NCBI GenBank assembly: GCA_900549285.1
Contig: URNW01000013.1
Location: 1 to 35,061, forward strand
Length of the DNA: 35,061 bases
Source: an uncultured Mycoplasmatota bacterium
GTDB lineage: Bacteria; Bacillota_I; Bacilli_A; RF39; UBA660
Direction of reading: 5' to 3'
Shown in pieces: positions 16,314-24,409 of this stretch. How positions within the stretch are numbered: the first letter of the stretch is position 1; every line of letters begins with the position of its first letter. Made by a program: the position numbers and the translations under genes. A model generated the notes under the pieces. The model ran no database searches. It was given only the letters and a program-made list of their open reading frames with translations, and was not told the DNA's origin.

Positions 16314-16848
16314 TTATTTCATCATCCATATCTTTTCCATCAAAGAAAAGTTTTACTTTAAATCCATGAATCTTAGCAATAATATTAGTAGGAAATTTTC
16401 TTACAATTGCATTTTCTTTACTAGTATTTTTATTATAATAATTTTTCGCAGCTGTAAGCTTTTCATCTAATCTTTTAATACTATCAATTTCTTGGTTCAT
16501 TTCTTCATCATCATTTAATTTTAAATCATCTATCATTTTAAGAATTAAAGTATAACCCTCATTTAATTTGCGATCCATATCAAAATTAGTCATATTAACA
16601 TCTTTTAATTTTTCATATTCACGAAAATAATTTTTATTATTTTCCATATGTGGACGAATATGATTACTTACACGAATTAAAGCATCATATTTAGTTCTTA
16701 AAGCTTCATCAATAATAACTTCTGATTCATGAATTTTAGTTTTTAAATCATTTAACTGATTAAAAGATAAAGCATAATAAATTCCTATTAAACAAACAAG
16801 AATTAAAATAATTAAAAAAATTGATAACCACAACATATTCTTCACCAT
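16294..16848 (-). CDS. LemA-like membrane protein
   Basis: A single N-terminal transmembrane helix (residues ~5-28) is followed by a helical domain with FNQLNDLKTKIHESEVIIDEAL..KYDALI, an ENAIVRKFP segment and a short acidic tail. This is LemA family organisation (about 185 residues), whose function is poorly known. The start is uncertain: ATG at 16848, or ATG at 16836 preceded by GGTGAAG. A minus-strand TATAAT at 16853-16858 would put the transcript start near 16846, which favours the inner ATG. Confidence 0.75.
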   Translation of the reverse strand: MVKNMLWLSIFLIILILVCLIGIYYALSFNQLNDLKTKIHESEVIIDEALRTKYDALIRVSNHIRPHMENNKNYFREYEKLKDVNMTNFDMDRKLNEGYTLILKMIDDLKLNDDEEMNQEIDSIKRLDEKLTAAKNYYNKNTSKENAIVRKFPTNIIAKIHGFKVKLFFDGKDMDDEIIDDFKM

Positions 16849-16908
16849 CAAAATTATAACAATTTTTTTAATTTTTTTAAAGCCTTTTAGAAAAAAATAT
16901 CAAGAATT

Positions 16909-16953
16909 TAGCAATGGGAAAAAAACGGGCGAAATTTCCATCCAAAATTGCTA
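16909..16953. other. Intergenic stem-loop upstream of the XRE membrane regulator
   Basis: TAGCAAT (16909-16915) pairs with ATTGCTA (16947-16953), and GGAAA (16917-16921) with TTTCC (16935-16939). The loop contains CGGGCG, unusually GC-rich here. It is between divergent genes and no T-run follows, so it may be an RNA leader element or a protein-binding site. I match it to no known family. Confidence 0.3.
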
Positions 16954-17001
16954 GTCAAAAAAAGTCATTTTATTTTATAATTTATTTGAAAGGAGAAAAT
17001 A

Positions 17002-17550
17002 ATGAATATTGGATCTAATATAAGTGAACTACGTAAGAAAAATAACTATACTCAAGAAAAGTTAGCAGAACAACTAAATGTTTCAAGGCAAACTATTAGT
17101 AAATGGGAACTAAATGAAACATCTCCAAGCTTGGAAGATGCTACTAGATTAGCAAAGATATTTCATGTTAGTTTAAATGAACTTGTAGGAGATAAAAATG
17201 TATTGGAGGAAAAGATGAGTAATGTCGAACGCTTAGCGGGAATTATTATAAAAATTCTTAAATTTATTGGCGTAATGATTATTATTTATATAGTTTTTAT
17301 TATGATTGCTATTTTAATGTTTACTGTATTTAAAAAAGAAAATACTGAAGAAGTACAAATTGCTTCCAGCCTTACTTGTAATTTACTTGATGATGAAAAA
17401 ACTTACACAATTACAACTAAAAATGATGAAATAGTAAAAATAAGCGACAATATAAAAGAGATTATAAATGTAGATGATTATGAAAATAGTGATGAAATTT
17501 TTTCAGCTATCGAAAAATATTATTTAAAAAATAATGGTAAATGTAGTTAA
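17002..17550 (+). CDS. XRE-family regulator with membrane anchor
   Basis: The 182-residue product has an N-terminal HTH (IGSNISELRKKNNYTQEKLA...VSRQTISKWELNETSPS), typical of XRE proteins, then a transmembrane helix at about residues 85-110 and a ~70-residue extracytoplasmic tail ending in a Cys-Ser. Membrane-tethered XRE proteins are common sensors of drug or envelope stress in Bacillota. It sits just upstream of the MATE transporter leader, so the transporter may be its target (inference). AAAGGAG precedes the ATG. Confidence 0.8.
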   Translation: MNIGSNISELRKKNNYTQEKLAEQLNVSRQTISKWELNETSPSLEDATRLAKIFHVSLNELVGDKNVLEEKMSNVERLAGIIIKILKFIGVMIIIYIVFIMIAILMFTVFKKENTEEVQIASSLTCNLLDDEKTYTITTKNDEIVKISDNIKEIINVDDYENSDEIFSAIEKYYLKNNGKCS

Positions 17551-17556
17551 AAAAAC

Positions 17557-17585
17557 TTACACAAAATTTATTTTTGTGTTATACT
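17557..17585 (+). promoter_or_regulatory. Promoter of the MATE transporter transcript
   Basis: TTACAC (17557-17562) and TATACT (17580-17585) with an exact 17-base spacer; transcription would start near 17592. Confidence 0.65.
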
Positions 17586-17591
17586 GAAACC

Positions 17592-17632
17592 TGTCGTGTA
17601 GCAAAAAGCGTAAATCCAGACTACGCTTTTTT
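17592..17632 (+). promoter_or_regulatory. Short terminator-containing leader, guanidine-IV riboswitch candidate
   Basis: AAAAGCGTA (17604-17612) pairs with TACGCTTTT (17622-17630) and a T-run to make an intrinsic terminator right before a MATE gene. GTGTAG (17596-17601) can instead pair with CTACGC (17621-17626), with one wobble, which would break the terminator. A very short leader with these two alternatives ahead of a MATE (mepA-type) transporter is the known setting of guanidine-IV riboswitches. I cannot confirm the family consensus from memory, so the ligand is a proposal. Confidence 0.45.
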
Positions 17633-17654
17633 GTATGATAGGAAGGTGTGTTAA

Positions 17655-19628
17655 ATGAAACAAAGAGATTTAGAAAAAGACAATATTAATAAGTTATTAA
17701 TTAGTTTTGCAATACCTTGTATTATTAGTATGCTAATTAATTCTATATATAATATTGTTGATCAAATATTTATTGGACAGGGAGTAGGTTATTTAGGAAA
17801 TGCTGCAACAAATGTAATTTTTCCCATAGTAATCATTTGTACAGGTTTAGCGGGATTAATAGGAAATGGTTTAGCGGCTAATTTAAGCCTAAGATTAGGA
17901 GAAAAGAATGTAGAAGAAGCAAAAAGAAGTATAGGTGCTGGAGTAATACTTCTAATAATAGTATCTTTAATTGTATGTTTATTAGGAGAGATATTTCTTC
18001 CTAATCTGATTCAATTTTTTGGATGTACAGCAAATGTTTATGATTATGCAATGAGTTATGGTAGAGTGATTTTAATAGGAGCTCCATTCATGATTATATA
18101 TTCAGGTCTAGCTTCTTTTATTAGAGCAGATGGATCTCCAAAGTATTCAATGGTCTGCCTATTAAGTGGAGCCATCATTAATATTATTTTAGATCCTGTA
18201 TTTATTTTTGGCTTTGATATGGGAGTAGTAGGGGGAGCACTTGCTACTGTAATAGGTCAAATTGCTTCATGTATTATTGCCATAGCATACTTATGGAAAA
18301 TAAAATCAGTAAAAATGACAAAAAAAGATTATCGTTTAAATAATTCTTTAAAAAGAACATTATCATATGGTATTGCTAGCTTTATTATACAAATGACTGT
18401 ATTAGCTTTATTTATTGTAATGAATAATGTAATGACGAAGTACGGAGCAACAACTAAGTTTGGTTCTGATATTCCTCTATCAGTTTATGGAGTAATTTCA
18501 AAATTGATTAATGTTTATGTTTCTGTAATTTTAGGATTAGCGTGTGGAGCTCAACCAATTATAGGCTTTAATTATGGAGCAGGAAATACCAAAAGAGTAA
18601 AAGAAATAATCAAAAAAGTCTTAAAAGTAGGATTAATAATTGGTATTATATTTAATATTGGTTTTGTTTTCTTTCCCAAAACTTTAGTTAGCTTATTTGG
18701 TTCAAGTGATAATGCTTTATATATGGAATTTGCCGTAGATTGTTGCCGTATATTTCTTCTTGTATCAGCTCTTAACTTTTTAGAGATGTGTAGTAGTATT
18801 ATTATCCAATCTTTAGGAAATGCAAAAAAATCTACTGCGGTATCTTTTATTAGACAAATTATTTTATTTATTCCTTTATGTTTAATTTTAGTAAATATTT
18901 TTGGCTTATATGGAGCTTTGTATGCTGCTCCAATTGCAGATGCCATAACTTTTATTATAGTGATATTTATATTAAAATCTGAGTATAATAAATTAAATAA
19001 AGAACAAATAAAAGAACAAACAGAAAGTAAAGAAGTACAAATACCATCTAGCTTAAAAAATAAAATCATTATAACCATCAATCGTGAATATGGTAGTGGT
19101 GGTCGCTATATAGGAAAATTATTAGGAGATGAGCTAGGAATAAAATGTTATGACAAAGATTTAATTGATCTTGTTGCCAAAGATTCTAATTTATCAGTAG
19201 AGTATATAATGAATCATGATCAAATAAAAAATAATTATACCAATTTAAATAATAGTTACAATTTAGATGATGAATTATTTATAAGTGAAAATAGAATTAT
19301 AAAAGAGTTAGCTAAGAAAGATTCCTGTATCATTGTTGGTAGATGCTCTGATTATATTTTAAAGAATGAAAAAAATGTTTTAAAAGTATTTATTTATGCA
19401 GATTTAACTAGTAAGATAAATCGTGCAGTAAAATACTATGGCTTAAAGAAAAAAGAAGCTCAAAAAACAATTGAAAAAATAAATAAAGCTAGAAGAAAGC
19501 ATTATAAATATTATACCAATCAAGAGTGGGATAATCCCAATCATTATGATATTTGTTTAAATAGTAATATAGGAATTGAAAATTGTGTAAAGATCTTAAA
19601 AGAACTTATAAAAAACAAAGATAATTGA
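17655..19628 (+). CDS. MATE efflux transporter fused to a cytidylate-kinase-like domain
   Basis: Residues 1 to ~450 form a 12-helix MATE transporter (INKLLISFAIPCIISMLINSIYNIVDQIFIGQ opening, split here across one helix, with a second half repeating the pattern). After a charged linker, residues ~468-657 form a cytidylate kinase 2-like domain with a REYGSGG nucleotide loop, an IIVGRCSDYI segment and an RRKHYKYYT segment. The first part probably exports cationic compounds using an ion gradient; the kinase-like part would be cytoplasmic and its substrate is unknown. The leader upstream suggests transcriptional attenuation. It ends in TGA inside its own terminator. Confidence 0.88.
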   Translation: MKQRDLEKDNINKLLISFAIPCIISMLINSIYNIVDQIFIGQGVGYLGNAATNVIFPIVIICTGLAGLIGNGLAANLSLRLGEKNVEEAKRSIGAGVILLIIVSLIVCLLGEIFLPNLIQFFGCTANVYDYAMSYGRVILIGAPFMIIYSGLASFIRADGSPKYSMVCLLSGAIINIILDPVFIFGFDMGVVGGALATVIGQIASCIIAIAYLWKIKSVKMTKKDYRLNNSLKRTLSYGIASFIIQMTVLALFIVMNNVMTKYGATTKFGSDIPLSVYGVISKLINVYVSVILGLACGAQPIIGFNYGAGNTKRVKEIIKKVLKVGLIIGIIFNIGFVFFPKTLVSLFGSSDNALYMEFAVDCCRIFLLVSALNFLEMCSSIIIQSLGNAKKSTAVSFIRQIILFIPLCLILVNIFGLYGALYAAPIADAITFIIVIFILKSEYNKLNKEQIKEQTESKEVQIPSSLKNKIIITINREYGSGGRYIGKLLGDELGIKCYDKDLIDLVAKDSNLSVEYIMNHDQIKNNYTNLNNSYNLDDELFISENRIIKELAKKDSCIIVGRCSDYILKNEKNVLKVFIYADLTSKINRAVKYYGLKKKEAQKTIEKINKARRKHYKYYTNQEWDNPNHYDICLNSNIGIENCVKILKELIKNKDN

Positions 19629-19645
19629 AAAAATCTTTGTTTTTT
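19612..19645 (+). terminator. Terminator of the MATE fusion gene
   Basis: AACAAAGAT (19614-19622) pairs with ATCTTTGTT (19633-19641), followed by Ts. The gene's stop codon is in the loop. Confidence 0.8.
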
Positions 19646-19653
19646 GTTATGAT
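19625..19653 (+). promoter_or_regulatory. Promoter embedded in the MATE terminator
   Basis: TTGAAA (19625-19630) in the terminator loop and TATGAT (19648-19653) with a 17-base spacer would start a transcript near 19660, just ahead of the MBL gene ribosome site. Confidence 0.5.
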
Positions 19654-19669
19654 AAAACAGGTGATAAAA

Positions 19670-20173
19670 TTGAAAATAGAAAATTTAGTAGTAGGATGTT
19701 TAAAAACAAATTGCTATATAGTAAAGAAAGATAAAAAATGTTTAATTATTGATCCAGGAGATGAATCTGAAAAAATAAAGGAAGTCTGTAAAGGTTATGA
19801 AGTAGAAGAAATTCTAATAACGCATCATCATTGGGATCATATATTAGCTTTAGAAGAATTAGAAAATTACTATCAATTAAAGCATAATACCTTTCTTAAA
19901 AAGACTTTTTCATATGAAGTTATTAAAACACCAGGTCATGCTAGTGATTCCATCACCCTTTATTTTAAAGAAGAAAAAGTAATGTTTACAGGCGATTTTT
20001 TATTCTATCATACAATTGGTAGATGCGACCTAGAAACATCTAGTATAGAAGATATGAAAAAAAGCTTAGCTAAAATAAAAATATATGATGATGATATTAT
20101 AATATATCCAGGTCATGGTAAAAAAAGCATCCTAGGGGAAGAAAAAATCTTCTTTGATCATTATTTTAAATAA
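19670..20173 (+). CDS. Metallo-beta-lactamase-fold hydrolase (glyoxalase II-like)
   Basis: I take TTG at 19670 as start: it follows AGGTGAT at 19659-19665 and gives the family-typical beginning KIENLVVGCLKTNCYIV. The longer frame from 19625 would run through the preceding terminator. The 167-residue product has THHHWDH (zinc site, HxHxDH type), TPGHASDS, FTGDFLF and YPGHG, as in small glyoxalase II-like thiolester hydrolases (YqgX/YcbL type). It is cytoplasmic. It converges with gerQ over a shared hairpin. Confidence 0.88.
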   Translation: MKIENLVVGCLKTNCYIVKKDKKCLIIDPGDESEKIKEVCKGYEVEEILITHHHWDHILALEELENYYQLKHNTFLKKTFSYEVIKTPGHASDSITLYFKEEKVMFTGDFLFYHTIGRCDLETSSIEDMKKSLAKIKIYDDDIIIYPGHGKKSILGEEKIFFDHYFK

Positions 20174-20197
20174 AAACGTCCTTATTAGAACGTTTTA
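20172..20197. terminator. Bidirectional terminator between MBL and gerQ genes
   Basis: AAAACGT (20173-20179) pairs with ACGTTTT (20190-20196), with A- and T-rich flanks on both strands. Confidence 0.7.
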
Positions 20198-20553
20198 TCT
20201 GAATAGTCATGGTTATATCTGATTTTTTCTTCAAAAGTAACATAGTCAAGATAAATCATCCGAAGTAAATACCAATCTCCCGTTTTAGGATCACTCATAA
20301 TTAAATGATCTCGACCAGCTTCCTCAATGATTCCATCATAAACTTTATCTCTCCATTCTGTAGAATCAGGATAAGAAAAATAAGCTTTTACCTTTTTTCC
20401 TTTATTCAGTCTTAAAATATTTTCAATATAACTTTGTTCCATAGGAAGAGAGCTTGTGTAGCTATAATTACCTGGGGGACTAGTAATATTAGAATTAGTA
20501 TTGCTAGATGGATTAGTTGGAAAGGTTGGATTTCCAAAAAAATTACCGTTCAT
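20185..20553 (-). CDS. gerQ: Spore coat protein GerQ
   Basis: The 122-residue product has a low-complexity Asn/Pro/Ser N-terminus and the conserved GerQ domain: EQSYIENILRLNKGKKVKAY, then EWRDKVYDGIIEEAGRDHLIMSDP, then LLRMIYLDYVTFEE. GerQ is a coat protein cross-linked by transglutaminase and needed for CwlJ localisation during germination. It is shorter than the Bacillus protein because of the abbreviated N-terminus. AGAGGTGA is 7 bases before the chosen ATG. A CATATTAT box upstream fits sigma-E control. Confidence 0.9.
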   Translation of the reverse strand: MNGNFFGNPTFPTNPSSNTNSNITSPPGNYSYTSSLPMEQSYIENILRLNKGKKVKAYFSYPDSTEWRDKVYDGIIEEAGRDHLIMSDPKTGDWYLLRMIYLDYVTFEEKIRYNHDYSDKTF

Positions 20554-20572
20554 TCATTTCACCTCTAGTTTA

Positions 20573-20580
20573 ATAATATG
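20573..20580 (-). promoter_or_regulatory. Sigma-E-like -10 element of gerQ
   Basis: On the minus strand CTTTACATATTATTAA closely repeats the sequence upstream of spoIVA. CATATTAT resembles the sigma-E -10 consensus. Confidence 0.4.
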
Positions 20581-20599
20581 TAAAGTATTTTTTTTTATG

Positions 20600-20628
20600 T
20601 TGACTTTTAAATATAAAAAAGCTAATCT
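20600..20628 (+). promoter_or_regulatory. Promoter of the small membrane protein gene
   Basis: TTGACT (20600-20605) and TAATCT (20623-20628) with a 17-base spacer. The TTGACTTTTAA motif recurs at 20848 ahead of the next gene. Confidence 0.5.
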
Positions 20629-20646
20629 TTTAATAGAGGTATGTAT

Positions 20647-20826
20647 ATGAAAGATATATTAATTGGAATTGTTATCGTACTTGTTGCCTTTTTTATAATT
20701 GATTTTATTTATACAGAAAAAAATACATGTGTGATAAGTAGTGGTTATCAAAATAAAGAAGAAAAATGTGGAGTTCTAAAAAAGGAGTTAAATATAGATA
20801 TTTATTTATTTGATCGGTATTGGTAA
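20647..20826 (+). CDS. Small single-pass membrane protein, function unknown
   Basis: The start is the ATG at 20647, six bases after AGAGGT; an ATG at 20641 abuts that site. The 59-residue product has a hydrophobic helix at residues ~4-22 and an external-looking tail with two Cys (TCVIS and KCGVL) that could form a disulfide. I recognise no family. It has its own promoter and lies between gerQ and the YitT gene. Confidence 0.5.
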   Translation: MKDILIGIVIVLVAFFIIDFIYTEKNTCVISSGYQNKEEKCGVLKKELNIDIYLFDRYW

Positions 20827-20847
20827 GTAAGATTCATCTATTTTCTA

Positions 20848-20876
20848 TTGACTTTTAAGATGTTTCTCGCTATTAT
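20848..20876 (+). promoter_or_regulatory. Promoter of the YitT-family gene
   Basis: TTGACT (20848-20853) and TATTAT (20871-20876) with a 17-base spacer, 24 bases before the ATG. Confidence 0.6.
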
Positions 20877-20899
20877 TTTAATAGAAAGATAGGGATAAT

Positions 20900-21805
20900 A
20901 TGGACATACCAAAAATATTAAAAAGAGTACTAGATAAAAATAGAATTCCTAGATTAGTTTTAATGATTTTAGGAACTTTTCTATTAGGTTTGAATTATAA
21001 TGTTTTTTTAAAACCAAATGATTTAATAGTGGGTGGAACAACAAGTTTAGCAATTATATTTAATGATCTATTTGGATGGAATGATCAAGTATTTATATAT
21101 ATAACTGCCATTCTCCTAATCGGAATTAGTTTTATTTTCTTAGGAAAAGATAAAACAATGAAAAGTGTCTTTGGAAGTATTTTATATCCAATAATGATTA
21201 CTTTAACTGCTCCACTTGGTGAAATGTTAGCAACCAAGTTTGTTTTTGATGATATGATCACAACAGTAGCTCTAACAAGTATTTTATATGGTATTGCTTA
21301 TGGTATTGTCTACAAAATGGAATACACGACTGGGGGAAGCGATATTATTATGCAAATTGTTTGCAAATACATGCATATGCCAGAAGGACAAGCATCTATA
21401 TTAAGCAATATCTTTATTATTTTATTTGGTGGAATTGTTTTTGGCATACCAAAAGTAGTATATGGAATTATTATATTATATGTATCCAGTGTCATTGTAG
21501 ACAAAATGGTAATAGGAATATCTGAAAGTAAAATGTTTATTATAAATAGTAGTAAAATAGATGCCATAGAAAAAGTAATCATTAATGATTTAAAACTTGG
21601 TGTTACAAGAATGAAAGCAGAAGGAGGATATACAAATAAAAGTCAAGATGTTTTGTTATGTATTGTTCCTAATCGGGATTATTATATGTTTAAAGAAATT
21701 ATTTTAGAATTAGATGAATCTGCTTTTCTTATTATTAATGATTGTTATGATATTGAAGGTGGAACTACTAAAAAACGTGAAAAAGGATTAAATAGTTTAT
21801 ACTAG
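20900..21805 (+). CDS. YitT-family membrane protein
   Basis: The 301-residue product has about five or six transmembrane helices in its first ~200 residues, with the family motif FLKPNDLIVGGTTSLAII and GGSDIIMQI, and a cytoplasmic C-terminal DUF2179 domain (ARMKAEGGY-like, here TRMKAEGGYTNKSQDVL and FLIINDCYDIEGG). YitT proteins are widespread in Bacillota and have no settled transport substrate. The stop is 9 bases before the P-type ATPase start, so the two are probably co-transcribed. Confidence 0.9.
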   Translation: MDIPKILKRVLDKNRIPRLVLMILGTFLLGLNYNVFLKPNDLIVGGTTSLAIIFNDLFGWNDQVFIYITAILLIGISFIFLGKDKTMKSVFGSILYPIMITLTAPLGEMLATKFVFDDMITTVALTSILYGIAYGIVYKMEYTTGGSDIIMQIVCKYMHMPEGQASILSNIFIILFGGIVFGIPKVVYGIIILYVSSVIVDKMVIGISESKMFIINSSKIDAIEKVIINDLKLGVTRMKAEGGYTNKSQDVLLCIVPNRDYYMFKEIILELDESAFLIINDCYDIEGGTTKKREKGLNSLY

Positions 21806-21814
21806 GGTGATTAA

Positions 21815-24409
21815 GTGAATTTTTATAAATTGAGCTTGGAAGAAGTTTTAGAAAAATTAAAGACTGATAAAAAAGGATTAAGTAAACAAGAAGCTAAAAA
21901 AAGACTAGAAATAGATGGACCTAATAAATTAGTAGAAGCTAAAAAAGAATCAAAGCTTTTAAAGTTTTTTAATCAATTTAAAAATTTAATGATCATTGTC
22001 TTATTAATTGCGGCGATAGTATCTTTTCTGATTTCTTATTTAAATAAAGAATCTTATATCGATAGTATTATTATTTTATTAATTGTGTTTATTAATGCAA
22101 TCTTAGGTTTTATGGAAGAATTAAAAGCTGACCAAGCCATAGAAGCTTTAAAAAAGATGCAAACTACCAAAGTAAAAGTAAGAAGAGATAACGAAATAAT
22201 TTATTTAAATAGTGAAGAACTAGTAATTGGGGATATAGTCTTATTAGAAGCAGGAGATAAAATATCGGCAGATGCTAGATTAATTAGTGTAAAATCTTTA
22301 AAGGTAGATGAAGCATCTTTAACAGGAGAATCTGTAGCAGTATTAAAAACAACGGATCCTATTTTAGAAGATATGAGTTTAAATAATCGCACCAATATGG
22401 TTTATGCAGGGACAAATGTTGTTTATGGAAAAGGAGAATGTATCGTAACAGAAACAGGAATGTCTACAGAAATAGGAAAAATAGCTTCTAGTCTAAACAA
22501 TACTAAAATAGAATTAACACCTCTTCAAAAGAAAATAAATGGTATTAGTAAAGTATTAACGATTATTATTTCTATTGTTATTTTAGCCATGTTTATTGTA
22601 AGTATAATGAAAGATATGCCCTTAAAAGAAAGTTTATTACTAGCCATATCTCTAGCTGTTGCCGCAATACCTGAGGGTTTACCTGCCGTTATAACGATTA
22701 TTTTATCGTTAGGAATGAGCTCTCTTGCTAAGAAAAAAGCCATAGTAAGAAAAATAAATAGTGTGGAAACTCTTGGATGTACTGAAATTATTTGTACGGA
22801 TAAAACAGGAACAATCACTGAAAATAAAATGAAATTAGTTTTATTATATTATGATTTTGAGCCTTTTAAAGATGATCACTCTTTAGATAAAGATTCTTTA
22901 TTTTTATATAATTTAGCTTTAAATAATGATGTAAATGAAAATGAAAAGGGATTAGTTGGTGATCCAACAGAGATTGCTATTATGAATTATTTAAATAGCT
23001 TTATAGATAGTAAAAAATTGAAAGAAAAATATCCTCGAATAGATGAAATTCCTTTTGATTCAGAACGTAAAATGATGTCTGTTATAGTTGTGATAGATAA
23101 TAAAAAGTATTTATTCACCAAAGGTAGCTATGATTCAGTAATGAAACATTGTACTAAAATAATAAATTCAGGCAAAATAACGGTTTTAGATAACAAAATA
23201 CGTGAAAAATTAAATCTTGTTGAAAAAGAAAATTCCAGTAAAGCTTTACGATTACTAGCTTATGCTTATAAAGAACTAAAAAATGAGAAAATGAGTGAAG
23301 ATGATTTAATTTTTCAAGGTTTAGTAGGAGAAATAGATCCTCCAAGAAAAGATGTGAAAGAATCGATTGAATTGTGTAAATCTGCTCATATAAAACCAAT
23401 CATGATTACAGGGGACTCTTTAAATACTGCAATTGCGATAGCAAAAGATAGTGGCATATTAACAAATGAAGAAGAAGCAATAACAGGAGAAGAATTAGAT
23501 CAGTTAAGTGAAGAAGAACTATATCAAAATATTGATAAATATTGTGTTTATGCTCGTGTCAGTCCCATGAATAAACTAGCTATTGTAAATGCTTGGAAAA
23601 AACATGATAAAGTAGTTGCTATGACAGGGGATGGGGTAAATGATGCTCCTGCTATAAAAGCTAGTGATATTGGAATAGGTATGGGTATTACTGGTACAGA
23701 AGTAAGTAAAAGTGTTGCCGATATTATTTTAGTAGATGATTCATTTTCTACAATTGTCTCAGCTGTTAAAGAAGGAAGAAGAATATTTGATAATATAAGA
23801 AATGTAATAACCTATTTATTAATAGGAAATATTACTGAAGTGATTACGGTCTTTGTTGGTTTAATATGTGGTTATACCATATTTGTTCCCATTCAGTTAT
23901 TATTTATCAATTTAATTACTGATTCTATACCAGCGATATCTTTAGCTTTTGAACAAGCAGATAGCGATATTATGAAAAGAGAAGTACGTAAAAAAAATAG
24001 TTCCTTCTTTACCCCTTTTTTAATTAGTAAAATACTTGTTTCTTCCTGTTTAAAGAGCATTGCCATTCTCTTTATCTATTTTCTAAATCTGCATCTAAAT
24101 GGACCAGAAACAGCTAGAACTATGTCTTTTATCTGTTTAATGATACTAGAATTGTGCTTTGCATATTCTTGTAAAAATATTAAAAAACCAGTGATTAGTT
24201 CTAAAATATTGAATAATAAGAAATTAAATATAAGTATTTTAATATTATTATTGATAGGAATTGTGATTTATATAACGCCTATAAAATTCCTCTTTAATTT
24301 AACAACGATTTCATCTATGGAATTCTTATATTGTTTAATGGTTGTCTTAGTTATGATAGTAATAGATGAATTATTAAAACCAGTATTATCTAAAAAGTTT
24401 AAAGATTAA
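21815..24409 (+). CDS. Calcium-transporting-type P-ATPase (P2A/P2B-like)
   Basis: The 864-residue protein starts with GTG and has the full P-type layout: cation ATPase N-domain, TGES actuator loop, PEGLP in helix 4 (calcium site), DKTGT with phosphorylated Asp329, KGSYDSVM nucleotide-binding segment, TGDGVNDAPAIK hinge and NLITDSIPA in helix 6. These features match PacL/SERCA-like Ca2+ pumps. It would export Ca2+ (or a related cation) from the cytoplasm. Its end overlaps the convergent integrase gene by 4 bases. Confidence 0.92.
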   Translation: MNFYKLSLEEVLEKLKTDKKGLSKQEAKKRLEIDGPNKLVEAKKESKLLKFFNQFKNLMIIVLLIAAIVSFLISYLNKESYIDSIIILLIVFINAILGFMEELKADQAIEALKKMQTTKVKVRRDNEIIYLNSEELVIGDIVLLEAGDKISADARLISVKSLKVDEASLTGESVAVLKTTDPILEDMSLNNRTNMVYAGTNVVYGKGECIVTETGMSTEIGKIASSLNNTKIELTPLQKKINGISKVLTIIISIVILAMFIVSIMKDMPLKESLLLAISLAVAAIPEGLPAVITIILSLGMSSLAKKKAIVRKINSVETLGCTEIICTDKTGTITENKMKLVLLYYDFEPFKDDHSLDKDSLFLYNLALNNDVNENEKGLVGDPTEIAIMNYLNSFIDSKKLKEKYPRIDEIPFDSERKMMSVIVVIDNKKYLFTKGSYDSVMKHCTKIINSGKITVLDNKIREKLNLVEKENSSKALRLLAYAYKELKNEKMSEDDLIFQGLVGEIDPPRKDVKESIELCKSAHIKPIMITGDSLNTAIAIAKDSGILTNEEEAITGEELDQLSEEELYQNIDKYCVYARVSPMNKLAIVNAWKKHDKVVAMTGDGVNDAPAIKASDIGIGMGITGTEVSKSVADIILVDDSFSTIVSAVKEGRRIFDNIRNVITYLLIGNITEVITVFVGLICGYTIFVPIQLLFINLITDSIPAISLAFEQADSDIMKREVRKKNSSFFTPFLISKILVSSCLKSIAILFIYFLNLHLNGPETARTMSFICLMILELCFAYSCKNIKKPVISSKILNNKKLNISILILLLIGIVIYITPIKFLFNLTTISSMEFLYCLMVVLVMIVIDELLKPVLSKKFKD

